In this document: one piece after another, positions 25,713-34,087 of the stretch
Layout: every line of letters begins with the position of its first letter
Position numbering within the stretch: position 1 is the stretch's first letter
Assembly (NCBI RefSeq): GCF_030823405.1
Contig: NZ_JAUSXC010000001.1
Location: 908,501 to 972,500 of the forward strand
Length of the DNA: 64,000 nt
Source of the DNA: Chryseobacterium ginsenosidimutans
Lineage (GTDB): Bacteria > Bacteroidota > Bacteroidia > Flavobacteriales > Weeksellaceae
Direction of reading: 5' to 3'
Translations under genes and position numbers: made by a program
The notes under the pieces: model-generated
Database searches by the model: none
What the model was told of the DNA's origin: nothing
The model's input: the letters and a program-made list of their open reading frames with translations, nothing else

Positions 25713-26851
25713 TAGCAAACCGTTAATAAAGCGCAAGAATAAGCGAATCTTCCACTTTCGGGAACGCAAAGAAGTACTTTTTCTCCTTTTTTCAGCTTTC
25801 CGGAATTCATTAATTCTTCCAGAGCCACAAAAATAGAACCTGCACCGATATTTCCGATTTCCGAAAGGTTGTAGAACCATTTTTCCCAAGGAAAATCCAA
25901 TCCTACATTTGCAAACTCGTCTTTTAATCCTTCTTTAAAATAACCTGAAGAGATATGAGCCAACACGTGGTCTATAGATTCGGGATCCAGATTGTGTTTG
26001 TCGAAAGATGATCTTAAACTTTCAGCACCTTTTACCAGAATGTATTTATCTAAAATTTTAGTGTCTTGCTTTAAAGCAAAGATAGATTGCTTCAGCCATT
26101 CATCAGATGGATAATCTGCCCAGGATTTAAGGCTTCCGTCTTCCTGTTTTTCGCAACCTGAATACATACAAGCTTCGATCTCGTGAGCATAAGAATAAAA
26201 ATCGATCCAATCTACTTTTAAATTGGTTTCGTTTTCTCTCGGTTTATTTTCTAATAAAAAAGCACCTGCTCCGTCAGAAAGCATCCATCTCAGGAATTCT
26301 CTTTTGAAAGCAATAATTGGTCTTTCTTCTAATAAAATTAAGTTTTCTGCTTCATGGTTGAATTTATCAGCCGTCATCCAAGCAGACATTCTCTCGGAAC
26401 CTGCACAAACAGCAGCTTCCTGAACTCCGGCTTTAATGGATAGGAATCCGTAGTTCAGAGCATTCATCCCGGAATTACAAAGTCCTGTGGCGGTATTAAT
26501 TTCAATAGATTTCCCGATGTTTAGCTCACCATGAACCATTGAAGCGTGTGAAGGCTGGATCTGATCCGGAGAAGTTGTACCTACGGACAGTAATTTCATG
26601 TCTTCTTTTTTGAAATGTTCATCAAAAAGTCCCTCAATTGCTTTTGCCGTTAATTGTGCATTAGTATGGGTAGGATTTCCTTCCTTGTCTAAAGCATAAT
26701 ATCTTGTCGTGATCTTGTTATTTCTTAAAATAATTGACTTTGCTTTAGATCTCGCGCCATTTATATAACCAAGATACGTTTCCATTTCGTCATTAGAAAC
26801 AGGCTCATTGGGTAAGTATTTTGATGCTTTTGTTATAAATACGTCGTACAT
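25712..26851 (-). CDS. darB: DarB-like beta-ketoacyl-ACP synthase III
   Basis: This KAS III-type condensing enzyme of 379 residues joins two acyl units in dialkylresorcinol biosynthesis. The Cys-His-Asn triad is Cys125 in TGLCNSGMNAL, His299 in LAHISSG and Asn334 in EIGNIGAGS. It is preceded by one base by a darA-type gene, the pairing known from dialkylresorcinol and flexirubin loci. DarB condenses a beta-ketoacyl thioester with an enoyl thioester before ring closure and aromatisation by DarA. Confidence 0.9.
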   Translation of the reverse strand: MYDVFITKASKYLPNEPVSNDEMETYLGYINGARSKAKSIILRNNKITTRYYALDKEGNPTHTNAQLTAKAIEGLFDEHFKKEDMKLLSVGTTSPDQIQPSHASMVHGELNIGKSIEINTATGLCNSGMNALNYGFLSIKAGVQEAAVCAGSERMSAWMTADKFNHEAENLILLEERPIIAFKREFLRWMLSDGAGAFLLENKPRENETNLKVDWIDFYSYAHEIEACMYSGCEKQEDGSLKSWADYPSDEWLKQSIFALKQDTKILDKYILVKGAESLRSSFDKHNLDPESIDHVLAHISSGYFKEGLKDEFANVGLDFPWEKWFYNLSEIGNIGAGSIFVALEELMNSGKLKKGEKVLLCVPESGRFAYSCALLTVC

Positions 26852-26852
26852 T

Positions 26853-27767
26853 CTATTTTAAATTAATTCCTTGTAAATATTCTCTTTGTTTTTTTCTTTT
26901 AAACCAAAAAAATGGTGTTGTCAACAGGTGTAAAACCAATACGATTGGTGAAATAACCCATATCGCAGCCATCAAATATACCTTAAAGAATTTGATAAGC
27001 AATGGGCGCTTCTCTTTTTTCTTCATGATAAGATTCGACCAGATTGTGAAGATCTTGTTTCCTACTTTTTCCACTCTTACGAGGAACGGTCTGATCTCAA
27101 TGGCTCCGTTTTTTACTAATTCTGGCTGTAAGTTTTGTAAAGTATTTCCTGAAAGGTGTTTTTCAATAACCTGTCCGTACTTTACAGAACCTATGATTTC
27201 TTCTTGTGAAACTCCCGCTGCGGGCAGTATTCCGGATTTTTCTTTCTGTCCGGTTGTCAACCATCGAAGAATCGTCAATACACTTGTGTAATTGTCGTGT
27301 CTGTCTACCAAAGCTATGTTACCTACAAGTCTGGTTTTTAAATCTTTTAAATATACTTTCAATTTTTCCTGTGAGAGCATCCACATATTTCTTGTTGCAG
27401 AAATAGTAACAACCGGAGTGTCTTTCAGTATTTTTTCGGCATAACCGCTTTTCAGAAATGAGATAATCGGGATAGACGGCGTTAAATACCAAACCTGATA
27501 TCCAAATATAATAAGATCGTATTTTTTATTTAACACATCTTCTGATGGTGGAAGAATTTCACTCGGAATCTGAAGATAAGATTCCGGGAATGTGTTGAAA
27601 AAAACATCATTCGACCAAGGAAAGGGAAAATCTTTCTTTAACTTGATATTATAATAGGTAACGTTATACTCGTCCTTTTTTTCTTCAAAAGGCTGTGCAA
27701 CATTCCTTACAATATCTTCCAATTGTCCGGTTTGTGAATAATATATAACGAGTATATTTTTTTTCAT
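26853..27767 (-). CDS. darA: DarA-like dialkylresorcinol-forming enzyme (flavodoxin fold)
   Basis: This protein of 304 residues has a flavodoxin-like start with YYSQTGQ at residues 9-15 and FGYQVWYLTPSIPIISFLKSG later. Two hydrophobic segments near the C-terminus (about residues 262-290) suggest membrane association. It matches the aromatising enzyme DarA of the dialkylresorcinol pathway, which converts the DarB product to the resorcinol. The start has no Shine-Dalgarno. A 41-base gap separates it from the upstream MMPL fusion gene. Confidence 0.88.
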   Translation of the reverse strand: MKKNILVIYYSQTGQLEDIVRNVAQPFEEKKDEYNVTYYNIKLKKDFPFPWSNDVFFNTFPESYLQIPSEILPPSEDVLNKKYDLIIFGYQVWYLTPSIPIISFLKSGYAEKILKDTPVVTISATRNMWMLSQEKLKVYLKDLKTRLVGNIALVDRHDNYTSVLTILRWLTTGQKEKSGILPAAGVSQEEIIGSVKYGQVIEKHLSGNTLQNLQPELVKNGAIEIRPFLVRVEKVGNKIFTIWSNLIMKKKEKRPLLIKFFKVYLMAAIWVISPIVLVLHLLTTPFFWFKRKKQREYLQGINLK

Positions 27768-27808
27768 TGTTTTTTTTATCGGTTACAAAAATATGCTTTT
27801 CAGATTTA

Positions 27809-30800
27809 TTATTTAGCCTTGAATACTTTTAATGATTCAGAACTGAATTCTAATGTGTAATTATTATTTTCAAACAAAGTGTTTTCTATGTTTATAAAAA
27901 TGACCGTCTCCGGAAATTCTGCCATGTCATTTAGATTGCATTTTTCGTCAGAAATTAAAAGCACATCAATTTTTTTATTGATTTCAGTGATAGAGTTGAT
28001 GTAATTAATCTTTCTTCTTTTAACAATATAGCTCTGTTTGGCGATTTCCCGTTTTTCCTGATTCTTAATAAAGCTGAAAACTCTTCTGCTTGCCTGTTGA
28101 AGCGTAAGCAACACATCTTTTTGTCCGAAATCATCTGCAAAATGTAGAATATTGGCATCTTTCGGGATGTGTTTGTTCAGTTCAAAGTAAACAGATTTGT
28201 TGGTATTAAAATCTTGCTTTATTTCTTTTACAACTTCATTATCTTTATATAAGAAACTCCAGAATAACTTTTTCTTAAAGTAATTTTCATCTTCAAGTTC
28301 AGTTCTTAGTTTAGCGAATTCGTTTCTGAAATAAGAATTGATCTTTTTTGATCTTTCAGAATAATTTTTCCCAAAATTCGAATCGTCCTTATCAATTCTT
28401 TCTCCGACCTTAACTGTGATGGCGCCGTCGTAGATAACAAAATCACCTTTTGGTAAAACCTCGGAATTTCCATGAATGTAGACAGGAACAATATCCAATC
28501 CGAATTGTTCTGCAATATAAAAAGCTCCTTTGTGAAATCTTTTTACATCATTGGTGTAAGAACGTTCCGCTTCCGGAAATACCATTAGAGAATAACCCTG
28601 ATCAATTTTTTCCTTTAATTTATCCATTCCGTTTTCGATGCCTTGAGAAACAGGGAAGAAGCCTAAAGCTTTTACCAGTTTTCCGAAAACAGGAGATTCA
28701 TAAACCCAATCATTAACGAGATAAACAATCTTATGTGTTGCCATTGCCAACGCCAAAGTATCCAGAAACGAAGTGTGATTGGCAATAATGACAGAAGGTT
28801 TGCTGAAATCTTCATAAGGATTTTTAATGACTGTTTTCTTTACAAATGGTGTAAGATGCAAAACAGATTTTAAAAATAAGGCAATCGCTTTTTTGATGTT
28901 GTCTAAGGTTTTTCCTTTTGCTTTTTTTACGAAGAAATGACCGAAAAAAGAAAATAAAAGTCCTCCTAATCCGTAATATATAAATGATATTACCGAACGT
29001 ACGAATAATCTAAACGTGATTGGTGAAAGACCTTTTTTTGCTCTGTTGGTAATTAATAATCTAAACCAAAACGGATATAATGTTGAAGTAATAATGATTA
29101 CGGAAAACATTCCGATCAAAGCAACTAAAGCTAGTGAATGTAAAGCAGGATGTTTGGCAAAAATTAAAGAACCGATGGATAAAATTGTTGTAAAAACCGC
29201 CAGAATGATAGAAGTTCTATATGTTGGAAGTTCATTTTTCCCTGTCGTATGTTCCTTTTGCATCGCTTGTGTAAGGAAAATACTGAAATCGTCGCCAACT
29301 CCGAAAACCAATGTGCAAACAACGGTACTGAAAATATTTAATTCAAGTCCTAAGAAATAGAGAATTCCTGCTGTCACAATTCCTGTTAAAACAATTGGGA
29401 ACATCGTTAAAATTGTTAATTCGAAGTTTCTGAAGAAAACAATAATCGTCAAAACAATTGCCAAAAGAGAATAATTAATTAATGTATTAAAATCTCTTTT
29501 CAGCAACCCCAAGAAGTTTTCATTCATCTGTTGACGGTCGATTGCTAAAGCATCGTGTTTTTTCTCTACATCTTTTATGAAAGCGTCTCTTTTCTTTTCG
29601 TCAACTTTTACAACATTTGAAACCGTGTAAAAACCATTTTCCTGACTTAAAAATTCGGAAATTTGCAGTGCTTTTACTTTTTCGTAGTCTTTTAAGGTTA
29701 AAGTAGAGTAGTTTTTATTTAAATTTTCATTAAACTGATCAAATGCGGAACTGTTGAAACCAAACTGATTTCCGTTTTTAATCAATTCAGAAATTGTTTG
29801 ATTTTTTTTATTCGCATCCCAGAATTTTTTCCATTCTTCTATCTTTTTTTGCTGATCTTTTTCAGATAAAACAATATTTCCAAGAGAATTATAGCTTAAA
29901 ATTTTTCCGTCTTTCTTTTCTTTTTCTAAAAACTGGCTCAGCTGAGAGTTTCTTGCCAAAGCTTGCTCTTCAGAATCTCCGTAAGAAATTGTGTAGATAG
30001 ATTTAGAAGTAATATCAGAAAGTTTTTCCAGTTTTGCTTCACTGATCTTTAAATCTTTTGGGATATAATTTAAATCACCAATATCTTCATTAAAACCAAC
30101 ATGTCTGAAACCGAAAATACATGCCACAATAATTACCGAACAAACAATAATTAGAGACTTGTTTTTTTCATAAGGATAAGCACCTATTTTATCAATAAAA
30201 TTGACATTGGCTTGCTTTTCTTTTGTCTTTGGTTTATACAATTGAGGGACAATAATCAATGCAGTAATCGAAGATAAAATAACGGTAATTGCCGCAAAAA
30301 GCCCCAAATCTTTTAACGCTTCCGAGCGTACAAAAACCAAGCATAAAAAAGAAACCGCCGTTGTCGCACTACTTAAAATGATTGGCTGCGTGATTTCTTT
30401 GTAAAGCTCTTCAATATTATTGTTGTGCTTGTAATGTGTCAGAATATGCAAGGCATAATCAATTGTAATACCGATCAAAATAGCTCCGACACTTAATGAA
30501 ATGGCGGAAATTTTATCTTTAATAAAATATAAAATTAATAAAGCCAATAAAACTGAGAAAACTGTCGGAAGAAAGACGATAATCGGTGTAAAGAAATTCC
30601 TGAAATAATAAATCAGCAAAATCAAAAGTACTGTCATAGAAATCATGACCGTATTTTGGATGTCTTTTTTAATCTGTTGAGCATTTGCGACAGCAATTAC
30701 CGGCGAACCGAAATAGCTGATTTCAGTTTTCCCTTTGAATTGTTTGTTGATGCTTTCTTTGATAGTATTTAGCTGATTAACAAATGTTTCGTTGTTTTTG

Positions 30801-31462
30801 GTGTCATTGCTTTTATTTTTCGGCTCAATGAAAAGCAAGAGGTTTTTCCCGTCTTTGGTAACGATGTAGTTGTCTTCCAGTTTGAAATCTTTACTTATAT
30901 TTAAGGCATTCAGTTTTTTAATGCCCAAAAATGTGATTCCCAACGGATCTTTTTTTATAAATTCTTTAGTCACCAAGCTTGTCGGAGAAACCAGAGAAAC
31001 GTAATTATTTTCGACTTGTTTAGCAATGCTGTCTTTTTGAACTTTTCTTTCAATTTCCTTATAATCGTTTTCATTTAAAAATAAAGGAAGGTTTTGATTC
31101 ACAAAATCAAAGGTTTCCGAAATTTCACTGTCATTTACTTTCCCTTGAACTGAGCCGATGTATTTTTGTAAAGGTTCTATTTTATTTAAGAAAGTATCTG
31201 CCGTTTCGGAAAGCTGAAAATTGTCTTCTTTGGATTTGTTTTCAATGATAACGATGATCTTATCCGAAAAATTAAGCTGTTTCAGAACTTTTGCTGTAAG
31301 GTCAGATTTTTCATTTTTGGGAATAATCTGGTTAATATCCTCTTCAAAATTAATTTTTGAAGCAAAAAACCCGCATAAAACCGCTATTCCGACTGCAAAA
31401 AATACAGAAAGAAGCTTGTTTTTAGAGATCAGATAATATAAATAGATAAAGAACCGATGCAT
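27809..31462 (-). CDS. MMPL transporter fused to lysophospholipid acyltransferase and a degenerate methyltransferase-like domain
   Basis: This fusion protein has 1217 residues. Residues 1 to about 800 form an RND/MMPL-type exporter with two six-helix halves and large periplasmic loops. About 860-1040 is a PlsC-like acyltransferase with ANHTSFLD (His near 896) and VFPEAERS. About 1045-1217 looks like a class I methyltransferase remnant: the expected glycine-rich SAM loop reads LHFADDFGQ. Databases use a trifunctional name for this arrangement in Bacteroidetes. In a pigment operon it probably acylates a lipid carrier and exports it to the outer membrane, which is an inference. It is the first gene of the minus arm. 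Confidence 0.9.
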   Translation of the reverse strand: MHRFFIYLYYLISKNKLLSVFFAVGIAVLCGFFASKINFEEDINQIIPKNEKSDLTAKVLKQLNFSDKIIVIIENKSKEDNFQLSETADTFLNKIEPLQKYIGSVQGKVNDSEISETFDFVNQNLPLFLNENDYKEIERKVQKDSIAKQVENNYVSLVSPTSLVTKEFIKKDPLGITFLGIKKLNALNISKDFKLEDNYIVTKDGKNLLLFIEPKNKSNDTKNNETFVNQLNTIKESINKQFKGKTEISYFGSPVIAVANAQQIKKDIQNTVMISMTVLLILLIYYFRNFFTPIIVFLPTVFSVLLALLILYFIKDKISAISLSVGAILIGITIDYALHILTHYKHNNNIEELYKEITQPIILSSATTAVSFLCLVFVRSEALKDLGLFAAITVILSSITALIIVPQLYKPKTKEKQANVNFIDKIGAYPYEKNKSLIIVCSVIIVACIFGFRHVGFNEDIGDLNYIPKDLKISEAKLEKLSDITSKSIYTISYGDSEEQALARNSQLSQFLEKEKKDGKILSYNSLGNIVLSEKDQQKKIEEWKKFWDANKKNQTISELIKNGNQFGFNSSAFDQFNENLNKNYSTLTLKDYEKVKALQISEFLSQENGFYTVSNVVKVDEKKRDAFIKDVEKKHDALAIDRQQMNENFLGLLKRDFNTLINYSLLAIVLTIIVFFRNFELTILTMFPIVLTGIVTAGILYFLGLELNIFSTVVCTLVFGVGDDFSIFLTQAMQKEHTTGKNELPTYRTSIILAVFTTILSIGSLIFAKHPALHSLALVALIGMFSVIIITSTLYPFWFRLLITNRAKKGLSPITFRLFVRSVISFIYYGLGGLLFSFFGHFFVKKAKGKTLDNIKKAIALFLKSVLHLTPFVKKTVIKNPYEDFSKPSVIIANHTSFLDTLALAMATHKIVYLVNDWVYESPVFGKLVKALGFFPVSQGIENGMDKLKEKIDQGYSLMVFPEAERSYTNDVKRFHKGAFYIAEQFGLDIVPVYIHGNSEVLPKGDFVIYDGAITVKVGERIDKDDSNFGKNYSERSKKINSYFRNEFAKLRTELEDENYFKKKLFWSFLYKDNEVVKEIKQDFNTNKSVYFELNKHIPKDANILHFADDFGQKDVLLTLQQASRRVFSFIKNQEKREIAKQSYIVKRRKINYINSITEINKKIDVLLISDEKCNLNDMAEFPETVIFINIENTLFENNNYTLEFSSESLKVFKAK

Positions 31463-31483
31463 TACATTGTAAAATCAAGTTTG

Positions 31484-31513
31484 CAAATTTAATTTTTTCG
31501 CGATTAGTTCAAA
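31484..31513 (-). promoter_or_regulatory. Candidate promoter of the minus-strand flexirubin operon
   Basis: On the minus strand TTTG (31510-31513) and TAAATTTG (31484-31491) are spaced 18 bases apart, ending 21 bases before the start of the MMPL fusion gene. This matches the Bacteroidetes sigma-ABfr consensus apart from a slightly short spacer. Confidence 0.5.
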
Positions 31514-31578
31514 ATGTTTTAACAATAAAGTTTTACTTGAAAATCAATAAAATATTTAGGCGAAATGAAAAAAAAATC

Positions 31579-31586
31579 TACTTTTG
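31579..31586 (+). promoter_or_regulatory. Candidate -7 element (TACTTTTG)
   Basis: TACTTTTG followed by C lies 70 bases before the first membrane protein gene of the next block. No clear TTTG is seen 20 bases upstream. With the minus-strand element at 31484-31513 it would make this spacer a divergent promoter region. Confidence 0.45.
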
Positions 31587-31656
31587 CAAAAGTTCCCAAT
31601 TGATGAAACGCATTTTAAAACAAAAATTAACTAAGTAATAAGGCTTAGATTTTGAT

Positions 31657-32664
31657 ATGTTTGAAAATTTTGATGAAAAAATTAACGGATTTTTATTTGT
31701 AATAATTTTCCCTTTCCTGCTTTTTTTTATATCCTATTACGGATTTGAGACTTCTTATGTGGTCGGAATCAAATCCTGGGAAAAAGCGCCGGATTTTATG
31801 TTCTCCTCGGTTTACGCTTATCGTGTTATCCCGAATTTCCTGAGTGTACATGTTACTGAGATCGTAACTGATATTGTTAATAATTATTTGCCTTTTGCAA
31901 AGAATTTTATTTTAAAAAGCGGATCTTACTTTTATCACAGCACATTTCTTACCAATGTTTTCTTTTTTATCCTCACTTCAGTTGTTTTAAATAGGATTTT
32001 AAAATTAAAGCCTGTTGAGCTTCTTTTAAATCCGAATATAAGAAGGATGGTTCATCTCATAGCAGTATTTTTTATTGTGATGTTGCAGTATGTTCCTACA
32101 AACTGTGATTGTATTGCATTATTTTTTTATATCTGGGGCGTTTTTTTTACTTTGAAATATCTCGAAGACAGAAAATCTGCAGACTTGATTAGTTTAGGTG
32201 TTATTATTTTTATTTCAACATTTATAAGAGAAACAGCTTGCCTGAATATTGCATTTTTTGCAGCAGTTTTTATTGATTTTGAAAACCTGAAGAAGAAAAA
32301 TTTTATTTTTATAAAAGAATTAATGTTTTTGATTGTTGCATTTATTTTACCATATATCGGTTTGAGGATGATGATTCATCAGGATGCTTCTTTCTTTGAA
32401 GGTATTTATTTGGTTAAAAACTTTACGAGTCCTTATAATATGATGGGGCTTTTGTTTGGGATATTGAGTATATATTTCAGTTACCAGTTTTCTGATGAGG
32501 TTGGGAAAATGATGGTCAAAAAATATTTGTTCTTCTCTATACCTTACCTTATAATGATTACTTTAGTAGGACTTTTTTGGGAAACAAGATTGTTCATGCC
32601 TCTGATTGTTACAGGAATTGTGATGGCATCTTATCAGTTTAAAAATATCATATCCAACAGATGA
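31657..32664 (+). CDS. Polytopic membrane protein, possible GT-C-like enzyme
   Basis: This protein of 335 residues has about nine hydrophobic helices spread along its length. I do not recognise a named family. The layout (a first helix, then a polar stretch with AYRVIPNF, then multiple helices with a conserved-looking FIRETACLN segment) is similar to that of the membrane protein at 37.8 kb. It overlaps the EpsG-like gene by four bases, which suggests a role in surface polysaccharide assembly. Confidence 0.72.
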   Translation: MFENFDEKINGFLFVIIFPFLLFFISYYGFETSYVVGIKSWEKAPDFMFSSVYAYRVIPNFLSVHVTEIVTDIVNNYLPFAKNFILKSGSYFYHSTFLTNVFFFILTSVVLNRILKLKPVELLLNPNIRRMVHLIAVFFIVMLQYVPTNCDCIALFFYIWGVFFTLKYLEDRKSADLISLGVIIFISTFIRETACLNIAFFAAVFIDFENLKKKNFIFIKELMFLIVAFILPYIGLRMMIHQDASFFEGIYLVKNFTSPYNMMGLLFGILSIYFSYQFSDEVGKMMVKKYLFFSIPYLIMITLVGLFWETRLFMPLIVTGIVMASYQFKNIISNR

Positions 32665-33800
32665 GCTTATTACACCCATATTTTATCATTGCGATTATAT
32701 ACATGATGATTTTCAGTTATCAGGAAGTTTTTCATGGTAAGGTTGACAAAAAGTGGCTTTGGGCTTTAGGAGTGTATTTGATTATCGTTGCAGGTTTTCG
32801 TAATCAGGTGGGACCCGATTATGGAAGTTATCGCGGGATTTATGTTTATTCTGACACCAAAGATTATTTGTCGATTTTCATGAAAGCGTTTGGAATGCAG
32901 GGGTCACAACCGATGGAAGTTGAATGGCTGTACGTTTTTATCAATAAAATCTTACTGAATATTTTCAATGCACCATTCTACATACTGACTTTTGTAATTG
33001 CTGTTCTTGCGATATATTTCAAAGTTGAATATACGGATGATAATACTTTTTACCCGTTTACCTTTATGCTTTTTATGTTCATTCCCGGGTTTTTTATTGG
33101 AGAAAGTGGGCAGATCCGGCAGAATTTGGGTTCATTTATCGCATATTTTGGGATAAGGTTTATCAAAGAGCGGAAACTTTGGGCATATCTTATCTGTATT
33201 TATCTTGCAGCAGGTGTTCATACGGTTTGTTATATATTTTTACCGATGTATTGGCTGGTAAGAATTCCTCTGAGCAAATTTGTAATGCTGAGTATGATTA
33301 TTATTTCAGTGTTTTTGTCCCCGTTTGAAATCTATCGTGTATTTGGTAGCCTTTTGACAAGTATTTCAGCCGACAATACTCTTGCTGTAGGTTTCAACGG
33401 ATATATGGATGAATCTGTAGAAAGATTAAATGGGGCAATTGGTATTCCGGAGGTAATGATGGCGATTCTCACATTTTTCCTCTTTTCTTTTGATAAGAAA
33501 ATGAAAGAAAAATTCCCTTACTACGAATATCATCGGGCTTATGTCGTGATTGGGATCTGTTTTTATTTTATTTTTAGAGACAACCCTATTTTTTCTTCGA
33601 GATTGGCGGGGGCGTTTATTGGTTTTGCCTATATTATTATTCCTAATGCGATGTATGTAGTTTCTTCGAATTCCAGAAAAATGATTTATTCTTTTATCAT
33701 TGCCATAACGATTTTTAATTTTGTGGTATTCTCAAGCTTTAAAAATATTATTGGAGGAAGATTTACCTGGGAACTTTATAAAAACTATATTTTACCTTAA
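32661..33800 (+). CDS. EpsG-family membrane protein (polysaccharide polymerase-like)
   Basis: This membrane protein of 379 residues has about ten hydrophobic segments and the EpsG hallmark FRNQVGPDYGSYRGIY near residue 46, followed by GESGQIRQNLGSFIAYFGIRF. EpsG/Wzy-type proteins are thought to polymerise repeat units of exopolysaccharides at the inner membrane. The start codon overlaps the stop of the upstream membrane protein gene (ATGAG). No other polysaccharide genes adjoin it directly; the export module starts about 13 kb downstream. Confidence 0.82.
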   Translation: MSLLHPYFIIAIIYMMIFSYQEVFHGKVDKKWLWALGVYLIIVAGFRNQVGPDYGSYRGIYVYSDTKDYLSIFMKAFGMQGSQPMEVEWLYVFINKILLNIFNAPFYILTFVIAVLAIYFKVEYTDDNTFYPFTFMLFMFIPGFFIGESGQIRQNLGSFIAYFGIRFIKERKLWAYLICIYLAAGVHTVCYIFLPMYWLVRIPLSKFVMLSMIIISVFLSPFEIYRVFGSLLTSISADNTLAVGFNGYMDESVERLNGAIGIPEVMMAILTFFLFSFDKKMKEKFPYYEYHRAYVVIGICFYFIFRDNPIFSSRLAGAFIGFAYIIIPNAMYVVSSNSRKMIYSFIIAITIFNFVVFSSFKNIIGGRFTWELYKNYILP

Positions 33801-33818
33801 ATAAAATCAAGAAATAGT

Positions 33819-33852
33819 AAAAGACAATGTGTATCTTCATTGTCTTTTTTTT
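33819..33852 (+). terminator. Rho-independent terminator
   Basis: An 11-bp perfect stem (AAAAGACAATG/CATTGTCTTTT) with an eight-base loop ends in a run of eight T. It closes the two-gene membrane protein operon. The remaining 235 bases to the next gene are A/T-rich with no further structure I can name. Confidence 0.85.
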
Positions 33853-34087
33853 GTGATATGTTGCCGTTATTAAATTAATACAAGTGAATTTGTTCCTAAA
33901 ACTTATTTAGAAAATACTGTACGTTCATTCTGTTGAATTACAAAATGACATCTTCATCCATTTAGTTAAATGCTGTTATTATTTATTATATAATAGTATT
34001 ATTTTTAAATTATATATAAAATAAATTGATTATTTTTCAATAAAGGTTTGAATGTTGTATCTTTTTAGAACAGCATAAAATAAGGAA

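Noticed and set aside
25713..25889. 59-residue N-terminal extension of the second hotdog protein.
   Set aside because: It overlaps darB in another phase and is Arg/Lys-rich. The TAATG junction gives a natural start.
33853..34087. A/T-rich stretch (runs of TTATTA and ATATAT) as a replication origin or attachment site.
   Set aside because: No DnaA-box cluster or duplicated flanks. It looks like an ordinary long A/T-rich leader.
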